Positions 1 through 7,126 of a DNA stretch of 13,151 bases are shown piece after piece. The position numbers and the translations under genes were made by a program. The notes below the pieces were generated by a model, which ran no database searches, was not told where the DNA came from, and saw only the letters and a program-made list of their open reading frames with translations. Within the stretch, counting starts at the first letter, position 1; every line of letters begins with the position of its first letter. Source of the stretch: HyVt-560 sp964577195 (GTDB lineage: Bacteria; Pseudomonadota; Gammaproteobacteria; UWMA-0217); contig CAZNYF010000082.1 in the NCBI GenBank assembly GCA_964577195.1, forward strand, positions 1 to 13,151. Direction: 5' to 3'.

Positions 1-662
1 CCTGAATCATGCCCGTCAATTGATTGTACATGCCAGCCGCAAGCTTCAAAACGCATCGGAGTATCATCAGCAAACCAGCCATCGACATTCCCATCGATAG
101 AGATATTGTTGTCGTCATAGAAACAAACCATCTTGCCAAGTCCAAAAGAACCCGCCAGTGAGATCGCTTCTTGAGAGATACCTTCCATCAAGCAACCATC
201 ACCGAGAAATACGTAAGTATTGTGATCGACAATTTCGTGACCATCTTTGTTGAACTGAGCCGCCATGACTTTTTCTGCAAGCGCAAATCCAACCGCGTTG
301 GTAATACCCTGCCCTAGTGGGCCAGTAGTCGTCTCAATACCTGGTGCATAACCATATTCAGGGTGGCCTGGAGTTTTCGAGTGTAATTTACGGAAGCCTT
401 TAAGATCATCAGTAGTCAGATCATAGCCGGTCAAATGCAGTACCGAATACGGCAGCATAGAACCATGCCCGTTTGACATGATGAAACGATCACGATCTGC
501 CCAGTCTGGGTTGGTTGGGTTGTGATTCATAAAATCGTTATATAAAACTTCAGCGATATCCGCCATTCCCATTGGCGCACCCGGATGACCGGAATTCGGT
601 ATCTGGACTGCATCCATTGTCAGGGCGCGGATCGCGTTCGCTAATTCACTTCGGTTGGCCAT
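1..662 (-). CDS. tkt: Transketolase, N-terminal part (truncated by window edge)
   Basis: Thiamine-diphosphate enzyme of the non-oxidative pentose phosphate pathway, moving two-carbon ketol units between sugar phosphates in the cytoplasm. About 220 N-terminal residues are present of a family length near 660; the rest lies beyond base 1. Visible landmarks read from the minus strand are MANRSELANAIRALTMDAVQ at the start, then GHPGAPMG, MSNGHGSMLPYS, TGPLGQGI, and the cofactor motif GDGCLMEGISQEAISLAGS followed by DDNNISIDG. The start at 662 has a GGAG on the minus strand (671-674), eight bases away. It diverges from metK. Start and identity are secure from several conserved blocks. Confidence 0.97.
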   Translation of the reverse strand, partial: MANRSELANAIRALTMDAVQIPNSGHPGAPMGMADIAEVLYNDFMNHNPTNPDWADRDRFIMSNGHGSMLPYSVLHLTGYDLTTDDLKGFRKLHSKTPGHPEYGYAPGIETTTGPLGQGITNAVGFALAEKVMAAQFNKDGHEIVDHNTYVFLGDGCLMEGISQEAISLAGSFGLGKMVCFYDDNNISIDGNVDGWFADDTPMRFEACGWHVQSIDGHDS

Positions 663-697
663 ATTTCAAACTCCAAAACATTGTATTACTAAAAATT

Positions 698-725
698 TTT
701 ATAAAATCTGCATAGATCGTGAGAA
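698..725 (-). promoter_or_regulatory. Candidate sigma-70 promoter for tkt
   Basis: On the minus strand TTCTCA (720-725) is followed after 16 bases by TATAAA (698-703). The -10 box matches the consensus in five of six positions and the -35 in four. It lies 36 bases upstream of the tkt start, leaving a short leader that contains the GGAG. Seen by eye only, in AT-rich sequence where such boxes arise by chance. Confidence 0.35.
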
Positions 726-984
726 ATGCTGCATCCTTATTAAAATCAGGGCTACGCACCTCACTCACCTTCATATCAGAGATTTTCAGGTGGAATTCTT
801 TTAAATCTCCATAAATTACGCGACTTTCTTGACGTCGATTAGAGAAATAAACCGATCTATTTGTTATCTATTTCGTCCGATGGCGCGTCATTCAACGAGA
901 TTTTTGAGCGCGCTATTCTCCCGTAGTTACGGCTTCTGAGCAAGCAACAATATTATTCGGGGTATAAGAGAACCTCGATAGTGT

Positions 985-1003
985 TTGCAGAGAGGATCTG
1001 CAA
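985..1003. repeat. Perfect inverted repeat in the metK upstream region
   Basis: TTGCAGA (985-991) and TCTGCAA (997-1003) are exact reverse complements separated by GAGGA. If transcribed it would form a seven-pair hairpin with a five-base loop. There is no following U tract, so it is not an intrinsic terminator. It could be part of a structured metK leader, a protein site, or chance. Confidence 0.4.
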
Positions 1004-1186
1004 CTCCAGGTTTCAGGTGTTAGCAACTCGTTTTGTCGTCACAAGCACTGACCGTATTCATAGATATGGTAACTATATGGCCACATAGGCGCCGTAAACC
1101 CAAACACGATGGAGCTTCAAGCAGCGACTGAGATTTATCCTGCTTACGCTCACCGGACTACACTCAACAGTGTGAACCATACATCG

Positions 1187-1201
1187 TTCTGACGGTCAGA
1201 A
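1187..1201. promoter_or_regulatory. Candidate operator dyad upstream of metK
   Basis: TTCTGAC-G-GTCAGAA is a perfect 15-base dyad with a single central base, 77 bases upstream of the metK start and just upstream of a weak promoter-like pair of boxes. The geometry suits binding by a dimeric regulator, but I do not recognise the motif and it does not match the MetJ box. Function is inferred. Confidence 0.35.
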
Positions 1202-1220
1202 GTGGCGCAGACTAGCAAGG

Positions 1221-1250
1221 TTGATTACACTTTGCTCCCGATTTTACAGT
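1221..1250 (+). promoter_or_regulatory. metK: Weak candidate promoter for metK
   Basis: TTGATT (1221-1226) and TACAGT (1245-1250) are 18 bases apart, each matching its consensus hexamer in four of six positions. Transcription would begin near 1257, giving a leader of about 20 bases with GAGG at 1269-1272. A start further upstream cannot be excluded. Confidence 0.25.
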
Positions 1251-1278
1251 AGTAACCTATCCACAGCTGAGGCCATAC

Positions 1279-2460
1279 ATGCCAACTAACTACCAATTTA
1301 CTTCTGAATCTGTCTCCGCCGGTCACCCTGACAAGATTGCAGATCAGATTTCAGACGCCGTTTTAGATTCAATCCTGAAGCAGGATCCTAACGCCCGCGT
1401 TGCCTGTGAAACTATGATTAAAACCGGCATGGTTATTGTTGCTGGAGAAATTACAACTTCCGCCTGGGTTGATTTGGAAAAAGTCGTTCGGGGAACAATT
1501 AAAGACATCGGTTACACCAGCTCCGAGATGGGCTTTGATGGCGAAACCTGTGCCGTATTAAATGGTATAGGCAAACAATCTGCTGATATCGCGATGGGTG
1601 TTGACCGCGCCGCGCCTGAAGAACAAGGTGCAGGCGATCAGGGTCTGATGTTCGGTTATGCCACCAATGAAACCAATGTCTTGATGCCCGCACCGATTAC
1701 ATTTGCACATCGCCTGGTACGCCGTCAGCATGATGTTCGTGAGAACGGCACTCTGCCCTGGTTACGCCCCGATGCAAAAAGCCAGGTCACTTTCCGCTAT
1801 GAGAATGGCAAACCTACGGGTATCGAAGCGGTGGTACTTTCCACTCAGCATGATCCGGATATTAGTCAGAGTGATCTTAAAGATGCGGTGATGGACGTGA
1901 TTATCAAGCCCATTCTGCCTGAAGAATGGATCCTTCCTGAAACTCAATATCATATTAATCCAACAGGTCAATTCATCATTGGCGGCCCAGTTGGCGATTG
2001 TGGATTAACAGGTCGAAAGATAATTGTCGATACTTACGGCGGCATGGCTCGTCATGGTGGCGGTGCTTTTTCTGGCAAAGATCCCTCTAAAGTGGATCGT
2101 TCTGCTGCTTATGCTTGTCGTTACGTCGCTAAAAACCTGGTTGCTGCCGGTATTGCTGATCGTTGCGAAATTCAGGTTTCTTACGCAATCGGCGTTGCTG
2201 AACCAACGTCAATTTCAGTTGAAACTTTTGGCACGGGTTTACTCGATGATGAAAGCATCGTTGAACTGATTCGTGAGCATTTCGATCTTCGCCCCTATGG
2301 TCTTATCAAGATGCTAGATCTGATTCAGCCCATCTATCAAAAAACCGCTGCTTACGGACATTTTGGACGTGAAGACATCGAATTGCCGTGGGAGAAAACG
2401 GATAAGGTTGAAGAACTTCGAGCTTCCGCCAATATCGAAAATGTATCAAAAGTAAGTTAG
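1279..2460 (+). CDS. metK: S-adenosylmethionine synthetase
   Basis: Makes S-adenosylmethionine from methionine and ATP, releasing phosphate and pyrophosphate; a cytoplasmic enzyme. The 393 residues fit the family length (about 380-400). Diagnostic blocks are SAGHPDKIADQISDAVLD (residues 13-30, with ATP/Mg-binding His16 and Asp18), the hexapeptide GAGDQG (117-122), the glycine-rich phosphate-binding GGGAFSGKD (260-268) and GHFGRED near the C-terminus. The start is supported by GAGG six bases upstream. It diverges from tkt and is followed, after a palindromic element, by the SAH riboswitch and ahcY, so SAM synthesis and SAH removal are adjacent. No truncation or missing key residue was seen. 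Confidence 0.98.
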   Translation: MPTNYQFTSESVSAGHPDKIADQISDAVLDSILKQDPNARVACETMIKTGMVIVAGEITTSAWVDLEKVVRGTIKDIGYTSSEMGFDGETCAVLNGIGKQSADIAMGVDRAAPEEQGAGDQGLMFGYATNETNVLMPAPITFAHRLVRRQHDVRENGTLPWLRPDAKSQVTFRYENGKPTGIEAVVLSTQHDPDISQSDLKDAVMDVIIKPILPEEWILPETQYHINPTGQFIIGGPVGDCGLTGRKIIVDTYGGMARHGGGAFSGKDPSKVDRSAAYACRYVAKNLVAAGIADRCEIQVSYAIGVAEPTSISVETFGTGLLDDESIVELIREHFDLRPYGLIKMLDLIQPIYQKTAAYGHFGREDIELPWEKTDKVEELRASANIENVSKVS

Positions 2461-2469
2461 AATATTTTA

Positions 2470-2638
2470 AATTAGTTTCCGTCCATAAGCAGGGGCGTAG
2501 CGAGAGCGACTCAGGTGCGTAAGATTTTGACCGCAAGATATAGGCGTTTAGTTATTCTAAATAACAATGTCTTGTGGTTAAAAGATTGCGTACCTGAATC
2601 GTTCGCAGTAGACATCTGTTTATGGATGGGAACTAATT
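2470..2638 (+). repeat. 169-base imperfect palindrome (MITE-like or structured RNA element)
   Basis: The left arm (2470-2540) and right arm (2568-2638) are each 71 bases and align as reverse complements without gaps. The core is GTTATT-CTA-AATAAC (2551-2565), with an asymmetric bulge of about eight bases near it. Counting by hand, 58 of 77 aligned positions are Watson-Crick pairs, 10 more are G.U on the plus strand and 9 are mismatches. The outermost 23 positions pair completely with three G.U pairs; ends read AATTAGTTTCCGTCCATAAG and the reverse complement of CTTTATGGATGGGAACTAATT less one base variant. It starts nine bases after the metK stop and ends just before the SAH riboswitch. No coding sequence or clear target-site duplication was found. 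It may be a miniature inverted-repeat transposable element, a long terminator/processing hairpin, or a small RNA. Confidence 0.75.
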
Positions 2639-2670
2639 AGTAAATCTGCTGCCGCTTATTCGCTGCAGCC

Positions 2671-2763
2671 GGAAGCTGAGGAGCGTTGCGACGGACAGGA
2701 TGTCTGCCAGGCTTAGTTTCTGTATTTGATTTCGCGATTGCGAAATCATTAGCAACGGCGCTC
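2671..2763 (+). ncRNA. SAH riboswitch (S-adenosylhomocysteine-sensing aptamer)
   Basis: Matches the SAH riboswitch class in sequence and fold, directly upstream of ahcY as in many proteobacteria. The conserved core GAGGAGCGTTGCGAC lies at 2678-2692, GCCAGGCTTAG at 2706-2716 and GCAACGGCGCTC at 2752-2763. Helices found by hand are P1, 2672-2680 with 2712-2720 (nine pairs including G.U); P2, 2692-2697 with 2701-2706 around a GGA loop; a perfect eight-pair hairpin, 2728-2735 with 2740-2747; and the pseudoknot P4, GAGCG (2681-2685) with CGCTC (2759-2763) plus TTGC (2686-2689) with GCAA (2752-2755). In the family, SAH binding switches expression on. The expression platform is unclear: AUUUUU follows P4 directly, and the ahcY ribosome site is 53 bases downstream. 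Confidence 0.93.
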
Positions 2764-2827
2764 ATTTTTCCCAGCCGGATTATTTATTAAATACGCGGCT
2801 TGAATGGATTACAACGGAGATTAATGA

Positions 2828-4249
2828 ATGAACGCTGTCACACAGCCCACCTTTAACGACTATAAAGTTGCCGATATGTCCCTGGCTGATTGGGGACGTA
2901 AAGAAATCAGCATTGCTGAAATTGAAATGCCCGGCCTGATGGCACTCAGAACCAAATACGGTGAAGAAAAACCTCTCGCTGGTGCTCGTATCACTGGATC
3001 GTTACACATGACAATCCAAACTGCTGTGCTGATCGAGACACTGCTTGTACTTGGTGCCGACGTTCGCTGGTGTTCCTGCAACATTTTTTCAACTCAAGAT
3101 CACGCCGCAGCTGCGATGGCTGCTGCTGGCATCCCTGTTTACGCCTGGAAAGGTGAATCTCTGGAAGAATACTGGTGGTGTACTGAGCAAGTCCTGACTT
3201 GGCCAGATGCCGGTGTTCCTAATATGATTCTTGATGATGGTGGTGACGCAACGCTACTGGTTCACAAAGGCGTTGAGTTCGAAAAAGCGGGCGCAGTTCC
3301 CGATTTCAATCCTGAAGATGGCGAAGAGTACGGCGAGATTCTCAAAGTTCTGAGAAGAAACCTCGAATCCAACCCGGGCATGTGGCAAAAAGCTGCGGAA
3401 GAAATCAAAGGCGTTACCGAAGAAACGACGACTGGCGTTCATCGCCTGTATCAAATGCAGGAAGATGGCGAACTGCTATTCCCTGCTATGAACGTCAACG
3501 ATTCGGTTACCAAATCAAAATTCGATAACCTCTATGGCTGCCGCGAATCACTGGTTGACGGCATTAAGCGCGCCACTGACGTTATGATCGCTGGCAAGGT
3601 TGCTCTGGTTGCCGGTTTCGGCGATGTTGGCAAAGGCTCTGCACAATCTCTGCGTGGTTTGGGTGCGAACGTCTGGATCACAGAAATCGATCCTATCTGT
3701 GCCCTGCAAGCCGCAATGGAAGGCTATCGCGTTGTGACGATGGAAGAAGCCGTCCCCTTCGCTGACATCTTCGTCACCACCACTGGTAACAAAGACATCA
3801 TTACGCACGACCACATGGCCGGCATGAAAAATGAAGCCATTGTCTGCAACATTGGTCACTTTGACAACGAAATTGATATCGGCTCAACCCTCCAATACGA
3901 GTGGGATAACATTAAACCGCAAGTTGATCACATCGTCTTCCCTGATGGTAAAAAAATCATCATGCTGGCCGAAGGGCGCTTGGTAAATCTTGGCTGTGCT
4001 ACTGGTCATCCTAGTTTTGTTATGTCCAACTCTTTCTCCAATCAGGTACTGGCACAGATTGAGTTCTATGTTCGCCCTGAACAGTACAAAAATGAAGTGT
4101 ATGTGCTGCCGAAAAAGCTGGATGAAGAAGTTGCTCGCTTGCACCTGGAGAAAATTGGCGTTCACTTAACCACGCTAAGCCAGGAACAAGCAGACTATAT
4201 TGGCGTTCCCGTGGACGGCCCTTACAAGCCAGACCATTACCGCTACTAG
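2828..4249 (+). CDS. ahcY: Adenosylhomocysteinase (SAH hydrolase)
   Basis: Reversibly splits S-adenosylhomocysteine into adenosine and homocysteine using tightly bound NAD, relieving product inhibition of methyltransferases. The 473 residues match the family. Visible are the substrate-domain block NIFSTQDHAAAAMAAAG (STQDH at 88-92), the NAD-binding Rossmann motif AGFGDVGKGSAQSLRG beginning at residue 262 (Gly263, Gly265, Gly268), CNIGHFDNEIDI, GRLVNLGCATGHPSFVMSNS and the canonical C-terminus KPDHYRY. A stop codon in frame immediately before 2828 fixes the start there or later, and GGAG (2816-2819) lies eight bases upstream; an out-of-frame ATG at 2824 is not used for this protein. Expression is expected to rise with SAH through the upstream riboswitch. 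A hairpin terminator follows, then metF. Confidence 0.98.
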   Translation: MNAVTQPTFNDYKVADMSLADWGRKEISIAEIEMPGLMALRTKYGEEKPLAGARITGSLHMTIQTAVLIETLLVLGADVRWCSCNIFSTQDHAAAAMAAAGIPVYAWKGESLEEYWWCTEQVLTWPDAGVPNMILDDGGDATLLVHKGVEFEKAGAVPDFNPEDGEEYGEILKVLRRNLESNPGMWQKAAEEIKGVTEETTTGVHRLYQMQEDGELLFPAMNVNDSVTKSKFDNLYGCRESLVDGIKRATDVMIAGKVALVAGFGDVGKGSAQSLRGLGANVWITEIDPICALQAAMEGYRVVTMEEAVPFADIFVTTTGNKDIITHDHMAGMKNEAIVCNIGHFDNEIDIGSTLQYEWDNIKPQVDHIVFPDGKKIIMLAEGRLVNLGCATGHPSFVMSNSFSNQVLAQIEFYVRPEQYKNEVYVLPKKLDEEVARLHLEKIGVHLTTLSQEQADYIGVPVDGPYKPDHYRY

Positions 4250-4259
4250 TACACTGAAT

Positions 4260-4289
4260 CACAGGTAGCCATGTTGCTACCTGTGTTTT
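4260..4289 (+). terminator. Hairpin terminator between ahcY and metF
   Basis: A perfect ten-pair stem, CACAGGTAGC (4260-4269) with GCTACCTGTG (4276-4285), closes a CATGTT loop and is followed by TTTTCTT. The stem begins 11 bases after the ahcY stop. The U tract is short, so termination may be partial. The strong site would reduce transcription into metF, 34 bases further on, which may need readthrough or its own promoter. Confidence 0.7.
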
Positions 4290-4322
4290 CTTGAAAAATA
4301 GATCGTGATCAGGAGCGTCCCC

Positions 4323-5183
4323 GTGGAATCTCAGCGAAAGCATCCCAAAACATTCAGTTTCGAGTTTTTTCCTCCAAGAACCGAAAAAGGTGTAGAAAGT
4401 CTGCGCGGGCATCGGGATCAACTCGCTAAACTCAATCCAAAATTTTTCTCTGTCACTTTCGGTGCCGGTGGCTCAACTCAGGAAAGAACGCTGGATACAG
4501 TGCTGGAAATCCAACAAGCATCAGGAATCGACGCTGCGCCTCATTTATCCTGCGTCGGCTCAAGCCGAGAAAGAATCTCATCCATCCTCAATACCTACAA
4601 AGACTCTGGAATCAAACATATCGTTGCATTACGCGGCGACCTGCCTTCCGGCGTCAGGGAGCCTGGCGAATTTCGTTACGCCAACGAATTAGTGAGTTAT
4701 ATCCGCGAAGAAACTGGCGATCACTTTTATATCGAAGTGGCTGCCTATCCGGAAATCCACCCTCAGGCCGTCAATGCATTTAAGGATCTAGAGCACTTTA
4801 AAAATAAAATGAATGCGGGTGCAAACACTGCGATCACCCAGTATTTTTTCAATTCGGACAGCTACTTTTCATTTATCGACAGCTGCGAAAAAATGGGTAT
4901 TGATGCACCAATCGTTCCTGGCATTATGCCAATCAACAACTATATACAGCTCGCTCGCTTCTCGGATGCCTGTGGCGCAGAAATCCCAAGATGGATTCGC
5001 CAACGACTCGAATCCTATGGCGATGATTTGGATTCTATCAAGAGCTTTGGTGTGGAAGTTATCACCAACATGTGCGACCGACTATTGAGCCAAGGCGCTC
5101 CCGGCCTGCATTTCTACACGATGAATAAAGCCGAGCCAACCGTCACCATATGGAATAATCTCGGTCTATCCGAAAGCGATTAG
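4323..5183 (+). CDS. metF: Methylenetetrahydrofolate reductase, GTG start
   Basis: FAD-dependent reduction of 5,10-methylene-THF to 5-methyl-THF, the methyl donor for homocysteine-to-methionine conversion. From 4323 the protein has 286 residues, close to E. coli MetF (296). Motifs are TFSFEFFPPRTEKG (Glu14 corresponds to the catalytic glutamate), FFSVTFGAGGST, APHLSCVGS, HIVALRGDLP, YIEVAAYPEIHP and PGIMPINNY. An upstream GTG at 4305 would add six residues, but AGGAG at 4311-4315 sits seven bases before the GTG at 4323 and would be inside the longer form, so I chose 4323. It follows the riboswitch-controlled ahcY across a hairpin, which fits a shared methyl-cycle role. The next gene is convergent, 57 bases away. 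Confidence 0.95.
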   Translation: MESQRKHPKTFSFEFFPPRTEKGVESLRGHRDQLAKLNPKFFSVTFGAGGSTQERTLDTVLEIQQASGIDAAPHLSCVGSSRERISSILNTYKDSGIKHIVALRGDLPSGVREPGEFRYANELVSYIREETGDHFYIEVAAYPEIHPQAVNAFKDLEHFKNKMNAGANTAITQYFFNSDSYFSFIDSCEKMGIDAPIVPGIMPINNYIQLARFSDACGAEIPRWIRQRLESYGDDLDSIKSFGVEVITNMCDRLLSQGAPGLHFYTMNKAEPTVTIWNNLGLSESD

Positions 5184-5240
5184 TTCCCCAATTCCAGCGG
5201 ATACACCTGCGACGCTATATCCGCGAGGCAGGGATAAACA

Positions 5241-6656
5241 TCAAGCAGGCAATGGCGGCAAAGCATCCGGATTCAATAAAAACTGAACATTCTCAATTTT
5301 ATCCGGCTGATCCTTCATACCCAACCGCAAGAACACCATCACCTTACCCGCAACATCCGCCCGACCACTGAGAATGTAACACTCATTTCGCAGATCGTTA
5401 ATGAAGATACCTGTCTGCACCAGCAACGCCATTAAAGTCTTAAGACGGGTTTCTTCATGCACTGTCTCATAAGGAATACCGATACTGTTTTTAGGCCGTT
5501 TCAAGCTCAATGGCTCAATATAGGTACTCAATTTCCGTAAAGGCTCAGTAGCATCATTACTGCCCTCCTCTAGTGACAGCTGACTACCTGCCAGCAAGTA
5601 AGTAGCAAAAGACTGCATCTCCGGTGAATTAATTGGCTCTTGAAAATCACCTGCACTCTCTCTGTATCGATAGCGCGCCTCATCACCAATATGACGTAAA
5701 CGAAACATAAAGGTCATGAAATTTAGAATCGAATCGTAGAACCCTTGAACCATTGACCGATCCGGCTTAAGCAAATAATAGCGAATCACACCGATAAACA
5801 GCGCCAACAGATCAAATATTGCAGCCCAGACAAGGCTAACGATCATCGTAATGGAATATTCTCCACGATCAGTAATCGCATTCATCGCCCGTTCGATAGG
5901 ATTGTGCAGCTGCCCCAGATGCTCTTTGTTAATTTTCGCCACAATCTTGTTGGCGGTATCCGTTGTTGTATGCGTGCGAAATTGCGAAAACAAAACAATC
6001 AAACTTTCGCGCTGATTGTCAGAGGTGCTTTGACTCAGTAATTGATTAATTTCTGTATAGATTCGTCCCGCTTCCAGATAATGTGTTTCATCCTCGCGGA
6101 ATCGCCCGGCCATGCGTTCGTAGGATTCCTGTTTTGCGTAATACTGGGGACCTTTCCCCGGGCCGTCGCCTGAGTTATAACCACGCATCGCTTCTTCTTC
6201 CATTGACCGCTTTGCTTGTGACAGCAGATTGCGCTCATTCTCTATGTGGGTACGTTCTGCATGAAATGCATCGCTAGCCAGAGAGGCCACGGAGGCTTTC
6301 AGCTGAGTGTTCACGGCTTTCATATCCATCCCTTCTGGATGGCTGGTGTTGTATACGTAGGTAAATGCTGCAAGCGTTGATAATGTAAATGCAGCTAAAT
6401 AGACTACCAGCATAATTAAGCGGCCCACCAGGCCCTTAACATTTGGCAACGCTAATAGCGTCGCTGCAATCGCGAATTGAACAGCGATTGCAAACAACAC
6501 TGCGTACAGCGGTTCCTGGATATAAAGCGTTGCACCGGAATAAGTGAAAAATCCGTTACTAACCACCAAAAAGATAACACCAGCACCGAGAAAATAGTTT
6601 AGTACTTTGGATTGAATGTTGTCGCCGCGTGTCGATTGTGAATTTACGTGAATCAT
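5241..6656 (-). CDS. Unrecognised four-helix membrane protein with large soluble loop and tail
   Basis: I do not recognise a family or function. The 471-residue protein has three hydrophobic helices near the N-terminus (about 19-39, 50-70, 79-101), a long charged, largely helical region (about 104-268) containing a glycine-rich interruption near 159-170, a fourth helix (about 269-291) and a tail of about 180 residues. Positive charges (Arg10, Lys17, Lys74, Arg79, Arg292, Lys297) place the N-terminus and tail in the cytoplasm and the 104-268 segment in the periplasm. No catalytic motif or signal peptidase site was seen. The start is the only ATG before the first helix; upstream sequence lacks a good ribosome site. 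It is monocistronic, convergent with metF. Codon use looks like its neighbours, which argues for a real gene rather than a recent arrival. Confidence 0.85.
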   Translation of the reverse strand: MIHVNSQSTRGDNIQSKVLNYFLGAGVIFLVVSNGFFTYSGATLYIQEPLYAVLFAIAVQFAIAATLLALPNVKGLVGRLIMLVVYLAAFTLSTLAAFTYVYNTSHPEGMDMKAVNTQLKASVASLASDAFHAERTHIENERNLLSQAKRSMEEEAMRGYNSGDGPGKGPQYYAKQESYERMAGRFREDETHYLEAGRIYTEINQLLSQSTSDNQRESLIVLFSQFRTHTTTDTANKIVAKINKEHLGQLHNPIERAMNAITDRGEYSITMIVSLVWAAIFDLLALFIGVIRYYLLKPDRSMVQGFYDSILNFMTFMFRLRHIGDEARYRYRESAGDFQEPINSPEMQSFATYLLAGSQLSLEEGSNDATEPLRKLSTYIEPLSLKRPKNSIGIPYETVHEETRLKTLMALLVQTGIFINDLRNECYILSGRADVAGKVMVFLRLGMKDQPDKIENVQFLLNPDALPPLPA

Positions 6657-7126
6657 ATCGTTATATTAAGAGTGCCTAGCGCTGGAGAGTAATTTCTCCG
6701 CAGCCAGCCCCAAACCCCAGTTGTTATTTCTGTATATTAGTATATACTGAAATTCATAGATTAATCGAGTATTTTCGTGATTCCATTCACAGAGTCAATC
6801 ATTTGACGGATGAACAGCTTTACCAATGAAACTTTTTACGAAGCAAGTCCAGCAGCCTGCGAGCATCATCGGGCAGACTGGTTTAGGGCATCAGCAAGGC
6901 ACATATCGAAATGAGAAACCAAACGACAAGTTATACGGATTAGTAGTAGCACCAAAGGGCGCGGTTCACAGAAACAGCCAAGTACTGCGTAAAACCAGAC
7001 AAAAACCGATTCATCGCTAAAGAAACTTCGTTGATCGGCGATAGCTTTAGTAAAGTAAAAAAATACTATATAAGTATAGACTAATATAATAACATTACGC
7101 TTCTGCTAAGTAGTCGCCCAAAAATT
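6657..7126. other. AT-rich divergent gap with a repeated motif
   Basis: This 470-base stretch separates the minus-strand membrane-protein gene from the lytic transglycosylase gene and should hold both promoters. Two related AT-rich sites are visible: TATATTAGTATATACT (6733-6748), inside the dyad GTATAT-TAGT-ATATAC (6732-6747), and TATATAAGTATAGACT (7067-7082), overlapping the dyad ATACT-ATATA-AGTAT (7063-7077). A perfect TATAAT lies at 7085-7090. An open frame of 64 codons at 6826-7020 has no ribosome site or recognisable content and I do not call it a gene. Confidence 0.5.
7085..7090 (+). promoter_or_regulatory. Candidate -10 box for the lytic transglycosylase gene
   Basis: A perfect TATAAT 36 bases before the start codon at 7127. 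No good -35 hexamer lies 16-18 bases upstream, where the AT-rich repeat (7067-7082) sits instead, so a bound activator or a different start is possible. The call rests on one hexamer in AT-rich sequence. Confidence 0.35.

Larger units (their letters stand above)
663..1278. other. Gene-free divergent region between tkt and metK
   Basis: This 616-base stretch shows no convincing coding sequence on either strand. It must carry the promoters of both divergent genes. It contains a perfect 7-base inverted repeat at 985-1003 (TTGCAGA, five bases, TCTGCAA), a 15-base dyad at 1187-1201, a smaller hairpin at 1160-1173 (ACACT, CAAC, AGTGT) and the self-complementary AGCGCGCT at 907-914. I could not fit it to any SAM riboswitch class I know. 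In Pseudomonas an ArsR-type regulator gene sits between metK and the transketolase gene; no such gene is visible here. Confidence 0.6.

Noticed and set aside
829..836. TTGACGTC upstream of metK as a MetJ box or -35 element
   Set aside because: MetJ sites are tandem AGACGTCT repeats and only a single GACGTC core is present; no good -10 lies at the right distance.
1160..1173. ACACT-CAAC-AGTGT hairpin upstream of metK
   Set aside because: Only five pairs; expected by chance in several hundred bases, so not listed separately.
2470..2638. Reading the long palindrome as a simple metK intrinsic terminator
   Set aside because: It is much longer than such terminators and is followed by ACTAATTAG rather than a U tract.
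5197..5224. GCGGATA ... TATCCGC inverted repeat after metF as a bidirectional terminator
   Set aside because: The loop is 14 bases and there is no U tract on either strand, so termination is not supported.
6730..6750. CTGTATATTAGTATATACTG as a LexA box
   Set aside because: It lacks the CTG-N10-CAG spacing of the gammaproteobacterial SOS box.
6826..7020. 64-codon open frame, basic protein, in the AT-rich gap before the transglycosylase gene
   Set aside because: No ribosome site, no recognisable domain or signal sequence, and an overlapping short frame from 6810 looks equally (un)likely. Not called as a gene.
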